This document shows, one piece after another, positions 18,601-26,421 of a DNA stretch of 64,000 bases. Source of the stretch: Promethearchaeota archaeon. GTDB lineage: Archaea; Asgardarchaeota; Lokiarchaeia; Sigynarchaeales; SOKP01. Positions within the stretch are counted from its first letter, which is position 1, and every line of letters starts with the position of its first letter. The DNA is taken from positions 41,649 through 105,648 of the forward strand of contig JAEOTV010000169.1 in the NCBI GenBank assembly GCA_016839635.1, written 5' to 3'. The translations under genes and the position numbers were made by a program. A model generated the notes under the pieces. It did no database searches. It was not told the DNA's origin and saw only the letters and a list, made by a program, of their open reading frames with translations.

Positions 18601-19718
18601 TTATCATTTCTATTTGTCGCCCCTACAGAAATAACTTCAGCACCAGAGGCGGGAGTGGATCCAGTAAAATATCCTGGACCGGAATTACCTGCTGAAGCTA
18701 CAAAAATAACACCATAAAGCATTCTCGCAGTTGTAATCACATGAGTTATTAAATCCGAAAGAATTGGATACCCTCCACCAAAGCTCATCGAAATGATGTC
18801 TGCTCCCGCACCCCACTTACTTGTTGGGGTAGAACTCCATTGAATAGCATTTATTATGTCAAAATCACTTAAACCACTTGCGTTTCCTGCTCTAGCATTA
18901 ATTAAAAGAGCACCAGGCGCTATTCCACGATATTGTCCTGAGGATCCTCCACCATTACCCGCAATAATTCCTCCTACATGAGTACCATGACCAACATCAT
19001 CATTATAATCTAATTGACTCTCATCTGTGACAAAGTTGCTATTATTTATAATATTCAAATCAGGATGATTATAGATCCCAGTATCGATCACAGCTACTTT
19101 CACACCTGATCCATCATAAGATAGATCTTCTGCTCCGACAGCAGAAACCCACCAATTAGAATAATCTTCAGGAGCTAAAGCGCTGGTTTTTGGACTACTC
19201 CCTAAAATATAAGGATTTCGATAAAATTTATTTTTATAGATTGTTTTTATTGATTTTATGCCGTCTATTACATGCTCATTAATAATTAGCTGATGAGGAT
19301 TGATTTTTATATAAGTCCCAGGAATTATATCATAATTTCTAACGAATTTATAATCATCAAAAATTGAATCTAAAATTTCAATTCGTTCTTCTTTATTTAT
19401 GAAATCTTCAAAATGAACCATAATTTGTATACGTTCTGGCTTTTCAATTTGAGTTAAAGTTAGATTTGTTAAATATTCGCTAAGACCCTTATCAAATTTA
19501 GAATACTTGGATTCAGAATAACTTTCTACGTTAATCTCTCTTGGACTAGATTCTGAAGTTAGAGATGAGGGTAAAGAGTCTAATGAAATTATCTCTTTTT
19601 CTACCTGAGTAAAGCTATTAAAATAATTTAGTTGTATTCCGCTGACTGGAATTACAAAATAACTAATAAAAATTAGTGAAATTACTAGTAAATTTGATTT
19701 TCTTTTTAGTTTTGCCAT
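15687..19718 (-). CDS. Membrane-anchored subtilisin-like protease with C-terminal zinc ribbon
   Basis: 1343 residues. A signal peptide (about 8-27) and propeptide-like region are followed by an S8 peptidase domain with Asp212 (VIDTGIYNHPD), His244 (GHGTHVGG), Asn345 (ASAGNSGPG) and Ser435 (SGTSMSCP). A long beta-rich extracellular region (about 500-1240) holds a segment resembling a glutamine-amidotransferase-like fold (VDYNMEYWTPDYD, then FLGTRYQD). A membrane helix (about 1245-1270) leads to a cytoplasmic zinc ribbon YYCPFCGDPIKVPKKFCPNC. The protease works outside and the ribbon inside. It is a single transcription unit. The catalytic set is complete, so it should be active. Confidence 0.88.
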   Translation of the reverse strand: MAKLKRKSNLLVISLIFISYFVIPVSGIQLNYFNSFTQVEKEIISLDSLPSSLTSESSPREINVESYSESKYSKFDKGLSEYLTNLTLTQIEKPERIQIMVHFEDFINKEERIEILDSIFDDYKFVRNYDIIPGTYIKINPHQLIINEHVIDGIKSIKTIYKNKFYRNPYILGSSPKTSALAPEDYSNWWVSAVGAEDLSYDGSGVKVAVIDTGIYNHPDLNIINNSNFVTDESQLDYNDDVGHGTHVGGIIAGNGGGSSGQYRGIAPGALLINARAGNASGLSDFDIINAIQWSSTPTSKWGAGADIISMSFGGGYPILSDLITHVITTARMLYGVIFVASAGNSGPGYFTGSTPASGAEVISVGATNRNDKLASFSSWGPSYRYLGYPDVVAPGVNIISTESPNSIISEEQRYIGDFFNFAGDADYIPLSGTSMSCPIVAGALAILLEAYHTITPETARIALIEGARKLTNGNDAYYLRSGAGIINVSASLKFLNNLNETISDINDIAKIYPDVLPVKPYDLLNFPGDHQKFNLTVISGNSTTYDIEIPNNIQGVSISFDTFLPLYSEVGISFLELEIKINQDALPGIRNFPVNLTLGGELYDTVNIVLDIRLPENRILMESYHGLNDWFPDIASFYQIGFYEAIADLTESNISVDYNMEYWTPDYDKNLNNSILTEERLAQYDIIFLQSPILPYSTLEINNLKNYFDTGGNLFFLGTRYQDLAMENINHLFSKLNTSIQIEEENIVNDNWLGIGTSVNSQNISNFNNPTIFSDVNSVYWQYGNSFTVSGNAESIASINNKTVVALYNGSAQGKGNLVAFGDLHWLYYDYQSTSSSQDHFNLLNNLMEFMLPREPVSINVNLKRDRISNSKIDLFLYLKDQTSESPITPSDYDSLEVIIRNSTFSKTIILNNTFANSGLYFNNSYNVPNPSFSPYIIEVNLTIGLKEYNKITKILYFDKSEVPQIIRLSSDDPSITRAPGDSTDLGAEMDDSTYGNIEGYLSIYPHSFYNSKKSVNQTFILTYQVPNIYIYNFDPDPSDPSGFGIYYIVPLNSNYTTPNSPRYVFEIINNPPIILKASSSFSLSGYADVYFDDTESDEGSYVYSATQGDEFNFAVNIRDSVNYEDSTSDMRVFVNLFICSASEEYIFLIFPQSIEVSELSYESISGKYEGSFIIPDTMQYSTISGIKSIPTAHGFDFNTNEGYLGIFYITVYDSEGESDDFIIILVISGRPFDFSLIIIIVISIVALLAVTTLIVHYARKKKYPRTPPLRPRYEEYYSRPVYDETEEENYIVPESISSVGASYYCPFCGDPIKVPKKFCPNCGESLEFLDQDEEKQDRNNQ

Positions 19719-19930
19719 GATAAGTTATTCAAATATCAACACTTATTTATTCTTTATTTTAATATCCTAAAAAAATGATTTATTAAAAACCTATATATTC
19801 TAATCACATAGAATAATCAATATCTTATCTCAAATTAAAACATTAGTATGAAAAATTACAGCAAAAAGCATATTTCAACAAGACAAATTTTTAGAACATA
19901 TGCAAACATTTTTTTTTCTTTTTACTCTTA

Positions 19931-20006
19931 TATGTACTAAAATATACAAGTATTAACATTTCTAATAAATCTCTGAAGAAGTGTACGATTAATTAGAAAT
20001 TATAAA
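19931..20006. repeat. Imperfect direct repeat, copy A
   Basis: About 76 bases sharing blocks TATGT, TCTAATAxATCTC and ACGATTAATTA in the same order with copy B 290 bases away. Each is preceded by a long T run. Lies in the 600-base gap between the protease gene and tRNA-Ala. Role unknown; may be a duplicated terminator or regulatory segment. Confidence 0.45.
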
Positions 20007-20021
20007 TTATTTTTGTTTGGA

Positions 20022-20066
20022 TCATATTAATAGAAAGTTTTCCGGGAAATGCTGTCTAATTATCAT
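20022..20066 (-). CDS. Possible 14-residue peptide with strong Shine-Dalgarno
   Basis: ATG is preceded five bases upstream by GGGAGG, one of the best Shine-Dalgarno matches in the window, but the frame stops after 14 codons (MIIRQHFPENFLLI). It lies in the same gene-free gap as the direct repeats. It may be chance, a leader peptide or a relic of a lost gene. Confidence 0.2.
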   Translation of the reverse strand: MIIRQHFPENFLLI

Positions 20067-20223
20067 TTCAGCCTCCCAAGGAAACGAATTTTAAAATAAT
20101 TCCTTTCCTTTTTTTCTCAATGGTGGAAGTTTGATGGAGAAAGTTTGATGTTGGTCATATTATATCATTGGTTCTCAGAAGTAATATTATGATTTTTTCT
20201 TTTTTTTTTTTTTTCCCCTTAAA

Positions 20224-20297
20224 TATGTTAAATAATAAGAACATTGAGAATTCTAATATATCTCAAAAGAATTAAACGATTAATTAAAAAGTATAGA
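20224..20297. repeat. Imperfect direct repeat, copy B
   Basis: Second copy of the repeat at 19931-20006, about 74 bases long, with the same blocks TATGT, TCTAATAxATCTC and ACGATTAATTA. It lies just downstream of tRNA-Ala (which reads on the minus strand). Confidence 0.45.
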
Positions 20298-20323
20298 TAT
20301 TAGTCACCCAAAATGAGAAATAA

Positions 20324-20398
20324 TGGTGGACCTAGCGGGAATTGAACCCGCGGCCTTTCGCATGCCAAGCGAACGATCTTCCACTAATCCATAGGCCC
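20324..20398 (-). tRNA. tRNA-Ala (anticodon GGC), CCA encoded
   Basis: The full cloverleaf can be drawn on the minus strand: acceptor GGGCCTA/TAGGTCC, D stem GATT/GATC, anticodon stem TTCGC/GCGAA around loop TTGGCAT, and T stem GCGGG/CCCGC. The anticodon is GGC (Ala). The third acceptor pair is G3-U70, the alanine identity element. The gene includes the 3-prime CCA (20324-20326) and has no intron. 75 bases in all. Confidence 0.95.
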
Positions 20399-20492
20399 AA
20401 TAATATATATTATGAAAACACTCCCAAATAATTAAATTTTATTATTTTTGGGAAGAAGATGGATGTTTATTACAAATTATTGAGAAATGCAA

Positions 20493-20966
20493 TTAGATTG
20501 CCTTTCGGATTTTTTTCCTGATAGAGTTTGTGGGTTTGAAAATGCTCATTAGGAAGTAAACAATAGGAGTTACTAGCAACCATTTCATTGATCGTTTAAA
20601 GAATGGGTATTTATACATGACTTTAGCTACTTGTGGGCTGAATTTATAATAGAGCCATTCAAATCTTTGAACAAATAGAGTTCCTAACCTTGTTCGTTTT
20701 AATCTTTTATCTCGAACGTACCTTAGAAAAGTAACTTGAGGAGAGAGATGTGAGCCATAAGCTGCGGTAGCGATGAAGCACAAATCGGAAACATAATCAG
20801 CTGAAGCAAGTGCGGTTACGGTAGAATCAAGTGCGGTTACGGCAGAATCATGTACTCTGGTAGTTGGTGGTATTTCACTGAATTTTGTACCACATGAAAG
20901 ACAAAAATCATAACCAGGAGTTACTTTTGCTCCACACTTTCCACATTTATCTTTTACCGTAGACAT
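20493..20966 (-). CDS. Zinc-ribbon protein with CFI-box C-terminal domain
   Basis: 157 residues. An N-terminal zinc ribbon (CGKCGAKVTPGYDFCLSCG, about 8-26) is followed by a short repetitive linker and the CFI box CFIATAAYGS (about 62-71). Then comes a basic region with a hydrophobic segment (about 128-143) and a lysine-rich end. This C-terminal domain is a known uncharacterised family in bacteria and archaea, thought to act as a membrane-associated or sorting module. The linker comes from a 21-base tandem repeat. It lies directly upstream of nothing obvious; function unknown. Confidence 0.75.
   Translation of the reverse strand: MSTVKDKCGKCGAKVTPGYDFCLSCGTKFSEIPPTTRVHDSAVTALDSTVTALASADYVSDLCFIATAAYGSHLSPQVTFLRYVRDKRLKRTRLGTLFVQRFEWLYYKFSPQVAKVMYKYPFFKRSMKWLLVTPIVYFLMSIFKPTNSIRKKIRKAI
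20808..20849. repeat. 21-base tandem repeat, two copies, inside the CFI-box gene
   Basis: Two head-to-tail copies of a 21-base unit (20808-20828 and 20829-20849), differing at one base. It is in frame and encodes the repeated linker DSAVTAL / DSTVTAL just before the CFI box. Probably recent slippage. Confidence 0.7.
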
Positions 20967-21085
20967 AATAGTTACCTCATTTACTTATTTTAATAAAATT
21001 GATTTCCAAATTATTAATAAATAGGTTGATTTCCCTTTTATAGATTTCAACTCGCGTGGATTAATCAATAATTAGGACATTTTTC

Positions 21086-22330
21086 TTAACTTTCACTGAC
21101 TTCTTTTAATGAATCGAGTTTCCGAAGATTAGTGAAGAGAAAAATCATTATTGTAGTCATAATGTATAAACTGGCGCTTATAAAGAATAAGGGTCCTATT
21201 CCATAAAATTCTGCTACTAAACCTGAAATTGCAGTTCCCACAGGCATAGCAACAAATGAGAGAGTGTTATCGATTGATGTAATTCTTCCCAATTTTTCAG
21301 TTGGGACACTAGTTTGTAGAATTGTAAAGTATATTGCGTTTATAATCGGCATAGTTAAACCCCGAATTACTGAAAATATCATCATAAGGAAGAAATCTCC
21401 TATTGGTACAAATGCAAATAAAGCATACATAATTCCATGAATAACAATCGCAATCGTTATTATTGGTATTTTATGTGTCCATGTCCCTTTAACCGTTGTA
21501 ATAATTCCTCCTATGAAAATTCCTATATTAAATGACATTGAAATCAGTGCATATTCAAAAACAGTCCCCATATGAAGAACTCTAACATAGTAAGGTAATA
21601 ATGTACCAATGGGTTGCATTAAGAAATTACAGATCATTGCTTGAATAATCAAAGCCATAAGTCCTGGTACTGTGATTAAAACTTTAAATCCTGATCTAAA
21701 TTGTTTCCCAAAAGATTCTCGTTCATTTTTTTCTTCCTGCTTTTTTACAGAAGGAATTTTGACCAATATTAAAGGAACAACTGATATTGAAAAAGTAATA
21801 ACATCTATCCATAAAATTTGTTTAATGGTAAAGAACAATAATAATGGACCACCTATTATAGGACCAATAATATGTATAAATCCTGTTGCGACAAAGTTTA
21901 TACCATTAATTCTACTTAATTGTTTTTTAGGCACCATAGTAGGAATAATCGCACTCTCTGTAGGCATATGAAACGCTTGACAAACAGCTCTAAAAGCAAA
22001 AAAGAAGAATAACATCCAGAACTCCATAAGGTTTAATGCAAAAAAGACCCACATTAAAAACGTCGAAAATGCTTGAAGGGAATCTACAATTAATATTACT
22101 TTTTTTTTATCATATTTATCTGCCACCACACCTCCTATTAATGAAGCTAAAATAAAGGGAATTAAATAGGAAAGTGATCCAATTGAAAGTACTATAGCAC
22201 TCTCCGTAATATCTGTTAACCACCAGGTTAATGCAAAATATACTATACTAGAGCCAAGAATAGAAACTAACTGACCCATCCAAAAAAAAATATAACTCGC
22301 AAAAGAACTATTTTGTGTGGACTCTTCCAT
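21086..22330 (-). CDS. MFS transporter (MFS_3 / enterobactin-exporter-like)
   Basis: 414 residues from the ATG at 22330; an upstream TTG start would add 22 unlikely residues. Twelve membrane segments are predicted by hydropathy, with the loop 2-3 signature GGVVADKYDKKKVIL and the mid-protein QFRSGFKVL linker typical of the MFS_3 group (macrolide or siderophore exporters). It likely exports a small molecule; the substrate is unknown. Single gene with its own promoter. Confidence 0.82.
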   Translation of the reverse strand: MEESTQNSSFASYIFFWMGQLVSILGSSIVYFALTWWLTDITESAIVLSIGSLSYLIPFILASLIGGVVADKYDKKKVILIVDSLQAFSTFLMWVFFALNLMEFWMLFFFFAFRAVCQAFHMPTESAIIPTMVPKKQLSRINGINFVATGFIHIIGPIIGGPLLLFFTIKQILWIDVITFSISVVPLILVKIPSVKKQEEKNERESFGKQFRSGFKVLITVPGLMALIIQAMICNFLMQPIGTLLPYYVRVLHMGTVFEYALISMSFNIGIFIGGIITTVKGTWTHKIPIITIAIVIHGIMYALFAFVPIGDFFLMMIFSVIRGLTMPIINAIYFTILQTSVPTEKLGRITSIDNTLSFVAMPVGTAISGLVAEFYGIGPLFFISASLYIMTTIMIFLFTNLRKLDSLKEVSES

Positions 22331-22470
22331 CGTGAAATTGGGATATGATTGATATATATACAGAAAGAACCTTCGATATTTAAACAATATAACCAAAGAT
22401 TGTGAAGTTTCTAGTGTGAATGTACAAAATTGTCCAATTACAAAGGAAAGTTAAAGTAAGTTTCTTGTTT

Positions 22471-22698
22471 TTAACAGTTTATAGAAAGTAGTTTACCTTT
22501 ATTATGAATCAATTCCTCAAGGTTTTTTGGCTGTATTTCTTTTTCATCATAGAGCCAACTATAAAGGCGCATTTTCGATTCATAAATTTTATTTTCTATT
22601 TCAATCGCTTCCATTTTTATTATCATCTCCGAAGGATTCAGATTAATTAAATCATCATGTATTTTTTCTAAAGATTTCCTAAATAAGGATTCTCTCAA
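22471..22698 (-). CDS. Small hypothetical protein (start uncertain)
   Basis: 75 residues from TTG, charged and helical (RKSLEKIHDDLINLNPSEM, then IEIENKIYESKMRLYSWLY). The frame stays open without a stop up to 22800 and reads plausibly as protein (FDKLSIAELVLKTLGIQYQI), but contains no ATG, GTG or TTG there. The real start may be further upstream than shown. No motif recognised. Confidence 0.45.
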   Translation of the reverse strand: MRESLFRKSLEKIHDDLINLNPSEMIIKMEAIEIENKIYESKMRLYSWLYDEKEIQPKNLEELIHNKGKLLSINC

Positions 22699-22863
22699 TT
22701 TTGAAGTATGAGTTTTGGGAGTTTTAATCTGATATTGTATCCCTAGAGTCTTTAAAACTAATTCAGCGATGCTAAGTTTGTCAAATCTATGAAAAGAGAT
22801 TTAAATGTTTATATAAATTATTATAAATCACCAATTATAAAGCAAATAAAAGGGGTAAAAATT

Positions 22864-23331
22864 ATGGGAAAAAAAGTTCAAAAAGAAGCTATGCAATTAG
22901 GGTTAACTAATCTCCCAAAATATACTTTTTATACACAACCAAGAAAAGTTAAAGCGAAAGCTTCAAAAGTAAAACCAGATATTGCATATGTAGTAGAAAA
23001 TTGGATGACTAGTATCGATCCTTCAACCAAAACGGATGAATCTGGTGGTAGAACTAGTGATTATTATTATCTAGCACCTGGAATAAATATTTACGTCGAA
23101 GTGGAGAGTAAAATGTTTGCTAAATCACGGTTTACTATGTATAACGCAGATAAACAAGTCACCAAATTCGATATTTATACTAATAACGAAGATTATGTAA
23201 GAACTTTAGCCAAAGGAATTAATGAGATATGGGATGATGGAATGATACCTCATCTTAACTTTGAAAAACTTGAAAAGAAGTTCAAAGTTGGAAAAGAAGA
23301 TATCGTATCCCCTTGGAATACTTTTCTTTAA
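22864..23331 (+). CDS. Conserved hypothetical protein
   Basis: 155 residues. The ATG at 22864 is chosen because AAGGGGT lies seven bases upstream; an ATG at 22789 would overlap the divergent gene region and has no such site. It is basic at the N-terminus, then alpha/beta with IAYVVENWMTSIDPS, a DYYYLAPGINIYVEVES strand pair and FDIYTNNEDYVRTLAKGI. No catalytic motif recognised. A T-run terminator follows. Confidence 0.55.
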   Translation: MGKKVQKEAMQLGLTNLPKYTFYTQPRKVKAKASKVKPDIAYVVENWMTSIDPSTKTDESGGRTSDYYYLAPGINIYVEVESKMFAKSRFTMYNADKQVTKFDIYTNNEDYVRTLAKGINEIWDDGMIPHLNFEKLEKKFKVGKEDIVSPWNTFL

Positions 23332-23338
23332 ATTAATT

Positions 23339-23360
23339 CTTTTTTTTTTCTATATTTTCT
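23339..23360 (+). terminator. T-run terminator
   Basis: Run of T (about 23340-23349) then a T-rich stretch just after the stop of the preceding plus-strand gene. Typical archaeal terminator. Confidence 0.45.
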
Positions 23361-23380
23361 CGTTCATTTAAAAACGATTA

Positions 23381-23480
23381 TTGACAACTCCTTGATGATG
23401 TTGTTCAAGGCATAGGCGAGACCGCTACTCGTAAGCATCCCTTGTTATCGATATATTCTTGAACCTTAAAAAGGAAAGGA
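23381..23480 (+). ncRNA. Candidate structured RNA in a 500-base gene-free gap
   Basis: The gap 23332-23832 has no gene. Its GC-richest part can form competing stems: CCTTGA/TCAAGG (23390-23395 with 23405-23410), CAAGG/CCTTG (23406-23410 with 23440-23444, enclosing CGAG/CTCG at 23417-23431), and GTTCAAG/CTTGAAC (23403-23409 with 23458-23464). A T run follows at about 23480. The strand is a guess from the T run. The remainder of the gap is featureless AT-rich DNA. Confidence 0.3.
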
Positions 23481-23832
23481 TTTTTTTTGATTTAAATAAC
23501 ATAAATTAAAATTCATTTTTTTCTACTATGGGGGAGTTAGTTGAAGATCTAATGGTAATTTATATCTAAAAATTAAAATTGTTTATATGATTTGATTCTT
23601 GTTTTAAAACCTAAATATCATTCTAATATATATGATTTAACTTGAAACGATGATTTCACGTATAAATAGCTATACACTTATAATACTTGTTTAATATAAA
23701 GAGAATATTCATAATTTTTTAGTTTAAAATGGTTAGCTATAATTCCACATTTTAAAACTAAGTTTAAAAATTAGATTTCTTTTTCTTGAATTAAGCAATC
23801 AATAAATCTAATCAAATCAGAAGTGATATTGA

Positions 23833-24555
23833 ATGATAAATTATTATATGAAAAACAAACCAAAGTTGATGAAAAGATTTGAGTATTCTCTAAAAATTGC
23901 TAAAGATCTCTTAATGGAGAGATTTGATGAATCTAAGTCAGAGGATTTGATTAATCAAATGCGAAAACAGTATGAACAAATTTTATCTAAAATTCCCGAT
24001 GTTGGAGGGAAAAAGAATCTTTTTATCTCAATAATTACAGATAAAGTGTCACTATTAGCAATGTTTTTTATACTTGAAAAGGAAGGTTATAGTTATCGAG
24101 AAATTGGTGAATTTGCTATTAAATTTACGGAGATAGAAACAAAAAATGCTATGGAACGAGCAGAAAAGAAAGGAATGAATCTATTAGATTTATATTTTAA
24201 TGATGTTTTTTTTAATTCTGCTAAGACACATTGCGATGATACATTGAAAAGGAAATATCCTGAAAACTGGGTTATGGAATATGTAGATGGTAAAAATGAG
24301 GATTTCGATTATGGTTTGAACGTGTCTGAATGTGCGATTCATAAGATATATACAAAACTAGGAGCAGAAAAATATGCTCCGTTTGGGTGTCTTATTGATT
24401 TTGTTCAAGCAAATGTTCTTGGATATGGTCTAACACGTACCAATTCCCTAGCAAATGGAGCTTTAGGTTGTGATCATCGATTTACTAAAACTGGAAATAC
24501 TCCTAAAGCATGGCCACCTGAAAATTTTGCTGAATATACTGGTAAATTTGAGTAA
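23833..24555 (+). CDS. L-2-amino-thiazoline-4-carboxylate hydrolase-like protein
   Basis: 240 residues. The C-terminal part carries the family pattern GYGLTRTNSLANGALGCDHRF, preceded by CAIHKIYTKLGAEKYAPFGCLIDF, as in ATC hydrolases that open the thiazoline ring toward cysteine. In many archaea such proteins have unknown substrates, and a bacteriochlorophyll-reductase-like small-molecule binding fold is also related. The N-terminal 100 residues are helical. Exact reaction uncertain; family call is good. Confidence 0.7.
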   Translation: MINYYMKNKPKLMKRFEYSLKIAKDLLMERFDESKSEDLINQMRKQYEQILSKIPDVGGKKNLFISIITDKVSLLAMFFILEKEGYSYREIGEFAIKFTEIETKNAMERAEKKGMNLLDLYFNDVFFNSAKTHCDDTLKRKYPENWVMEYVDGKNEDFDYGLNVSECAIHKIYTKLGAEKYAPFGCLIDFVQANVLGYGLTRTNSLANGALGCDHRFTKTGNTPKAWPPENFAEYTGKFE

Positions 24556-24720
24556 TTAATTTTTATTTTTTATATTTATTTAGATAAATTTTATGATTTG
24601 GTTGAACTCTTAAAAGATTAAGGTTTTAAAATGGGTAAATATTCTTTTTTCATCTAATAATTAGCTTGGGAATGGATTTTTTAGTGAAATTTTAAATCTT
24701 AAAGATAATTGTAAAATAAC

Positions 24721-25269
24721 ATGGAGTATCATACGTTTACATGTCCATTTGATACTTTTACTATTATCTGGAAAGGTAAAGAACCGGATTTAAAGATTCA
24801 ACGTATATTTCTCAGCAATTCAGAACAGAAGGCAGAAATCAAAACATTAGATGTTTATAAGCTAATTAAGAAAGGATCCTCGTCATTAGTAATATTAGTT
24901 GGTGAAAAAATCAGGCGATTCTTAAAAGGTGAGGATATAAAATTCGAATTAGAGTTACTCGACTTCAATTTATGTACTAAAATTCAAGAAAGGGTACTTA
25001 AAGCAGAATATATGATTCCAAGAGGATGTATTAGCACTTACAAGCGAATTGCAGATCATATAGGTTTACACAATGGAGCAAGAGTAGTTGGTAATTCTTT
25101 AGCTAGAAATCCATTTCCTATAATTATTCCTTGTCACAGAGCAATAAAATCCAATGGTGAACTCGGGGGATATCAAGGAGGCATTGCCATGAAAAGGAAA
25201 TTATTAGAGATGGAAGGAATCGAGTTTTCTAATAGTGGAAAAGTAATTACAGAGAGAATTTTTTATTAA
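24721..25269 (+). CDS. Methylated-DNA-protein-cysteine methyltransferase (MGMT/Ogt)
   Basis: 182 residues. Acceptor Cys138 is in IIIPCHR. Upstream are the DNA-binding IPRGCISTYKRIADHIG helix-turn-helix and the NSLARNPFP arginine-finger region. Downstream is the GGYQGGIAMKRKLLEMEG lid. It repairs O6-alkylguanine by suicidal transfer to the cysteine. The start follows an AT-rich leader; single gene. Confidence 0.9.
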   Translation: MEYHTFTCPFDTFTIIWKGKEPDLKIQRIFLSNSEQKAEIKTLDVYKLIKKGSSSLVILVGEKIRRFLKGEDIKFELELLDFNLCTKIQERVLKAEYMIPRGCISTYKRIADHIGLHNGARVVGNSLARNPFPIIIPCHRAIKSNGELGGYQGGIAMKRKLLEMEGIEFSNSGKVITERIFY

Positions 25270-25400
25270 TATTATTTCAAACTAATTTTGCCTTTATTTA
25301 ATTATGTTATAATAATTCAAATTATCTTCTTTTAATTGGAAACATATAAATTGTTTTTTATGTAAACCTAAAATTAAGATAATTTCTATGTGAAAATATT

Positions 25401-26300
25401 ATGAAATCTAAAATTTATGTGAAAATGATATTTATAATACTTTTTGGGGTATTTTTTGTTAACTCCGCTTTAAATGTCAACAATGTCAATACAATGAGAA
25501 TTGAGAATGATCTCAATGAAAAACTGAACCTCTCGAAAGTGTCTGGAAAAATTTATATCAAAAATAATTGGTCTGATGCAAAAGCAGCAGGAATTTGTAC
25601 TGGAAATGGGACTACTTCAAATCCTTATCTCATAGAAGATCTGGAAATTGATGGTGGAGCCGTGGGAAGCTGTATTCTTATTGAGAATTCTAATGATCAT
25701 TTTATGATCTTAAATTGCAGTATCACTAATTCTGAAGATGACTTTTTAATGAGGGAGGCAGGAATTAAGTTGGTCAATTCTAGTAACGGTCGACTCATAA
25801 ATAATACATTTTCCAATCTAGATGGTGTAGCAATCTATCTTTATTATAGCAATGATACAACTCTTATTGGAAACTCAATGACCTCCAATCATATAATAGG
25901 ACTTAGAGTAGTACAGTGTCATAATATTCTTGGTTATCTCAATAATTTTAGGGGTCAAATGGCTCCTGCATTTTTTGAGGACACAACTCATCGGTGGTTT
26001 TCAGAAAGAAAAATGACCTATATCTATAATGGTAGAACCTACACTAGATTTATGGGAAATTATTGGAGTGGACATTCAGGTGAGGATAATAATGGTGATG
26101 GAATTGAAGACGAGCCCTTAATATGGACTGATGGTGATGTTCAACATCTTATAGATCAATACCCCTTGATAGATCCGATTGAAAATTATCAAATCATCGG
26201 TTTTGCGTCTGGAGATGCAATACCAGGATATAATTTATTATTCTTAATTGGTATTCTTTCAGTTATATCGATCTTTATTATAAAAAAAATCAAGAAGTAA
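25401..26300 (+). CDS. Secreted right-handed beta-helix protein with C-terminal anchor
   Basis: 299 residues. Signal peptide (about 5-25). Then the TSNPYLIEDLEIDGG entry and parallel beta-helix repeats of the NosD type (FMILNCSITNSED, GIKLVNSSNGRLINNTFSN, AIYLYYSNDTTLIGNSM). A C-terminal tail IPGYNLLFLIGILSVISI ends in KKIKK, like a sortase/archaeosortase signal. The protein should be displayed on the cell surface. The ligand is unknown. The same type of tail occurs in the 40916-41755 protein. A T-run terminator follows. Confidence 0.78.
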   Translation: MKSKIYVKMIFIILFGVFFVNSALNVNNVNTMRIENDLNEKLNLSKVSGKIYIKNNWSDAKAAGICTGNGTTSNPYLIEDLEIDGGAVGSCILIENSNDHFMILNCSITNSEDDFLMREAGIKLVNSSNGRLINNTFSNLDGVAIYLYYSNDTTLIGNSMTSNHIIGLRVVQCHNILGYLNNFRGQMAPAFFEDTTHRWFSERKMTYIYNGRTYTRFMGNYWSGHSGEDNNGDGIEDEPLIWTDGDVQHLIDQYPLIDPIENYQIIGFASGDAIPGYNLLFLIGILSVISIFIIKKIKK

Positions 26301-26311
26301 TTCTTAAAACC

Positions 26312-26331
26312 TTTATTTTATTTTTTTTTTC
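26312..26331 (+). terminator. T-run terminator
   Basis: A 19-base nearly pure T tract twelve bases after the stop of the beta-helix protein gene. Confidence 0.45.
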
Positions 26332-26421
26332 TTGTTCTAAATAACCAAAGATAAAAAAGCAACCTAATTATTTGCTTTTATATTAACTAAGAAGTAAAAA
26401 AAAAGGGAATGTGTAAAAGGG

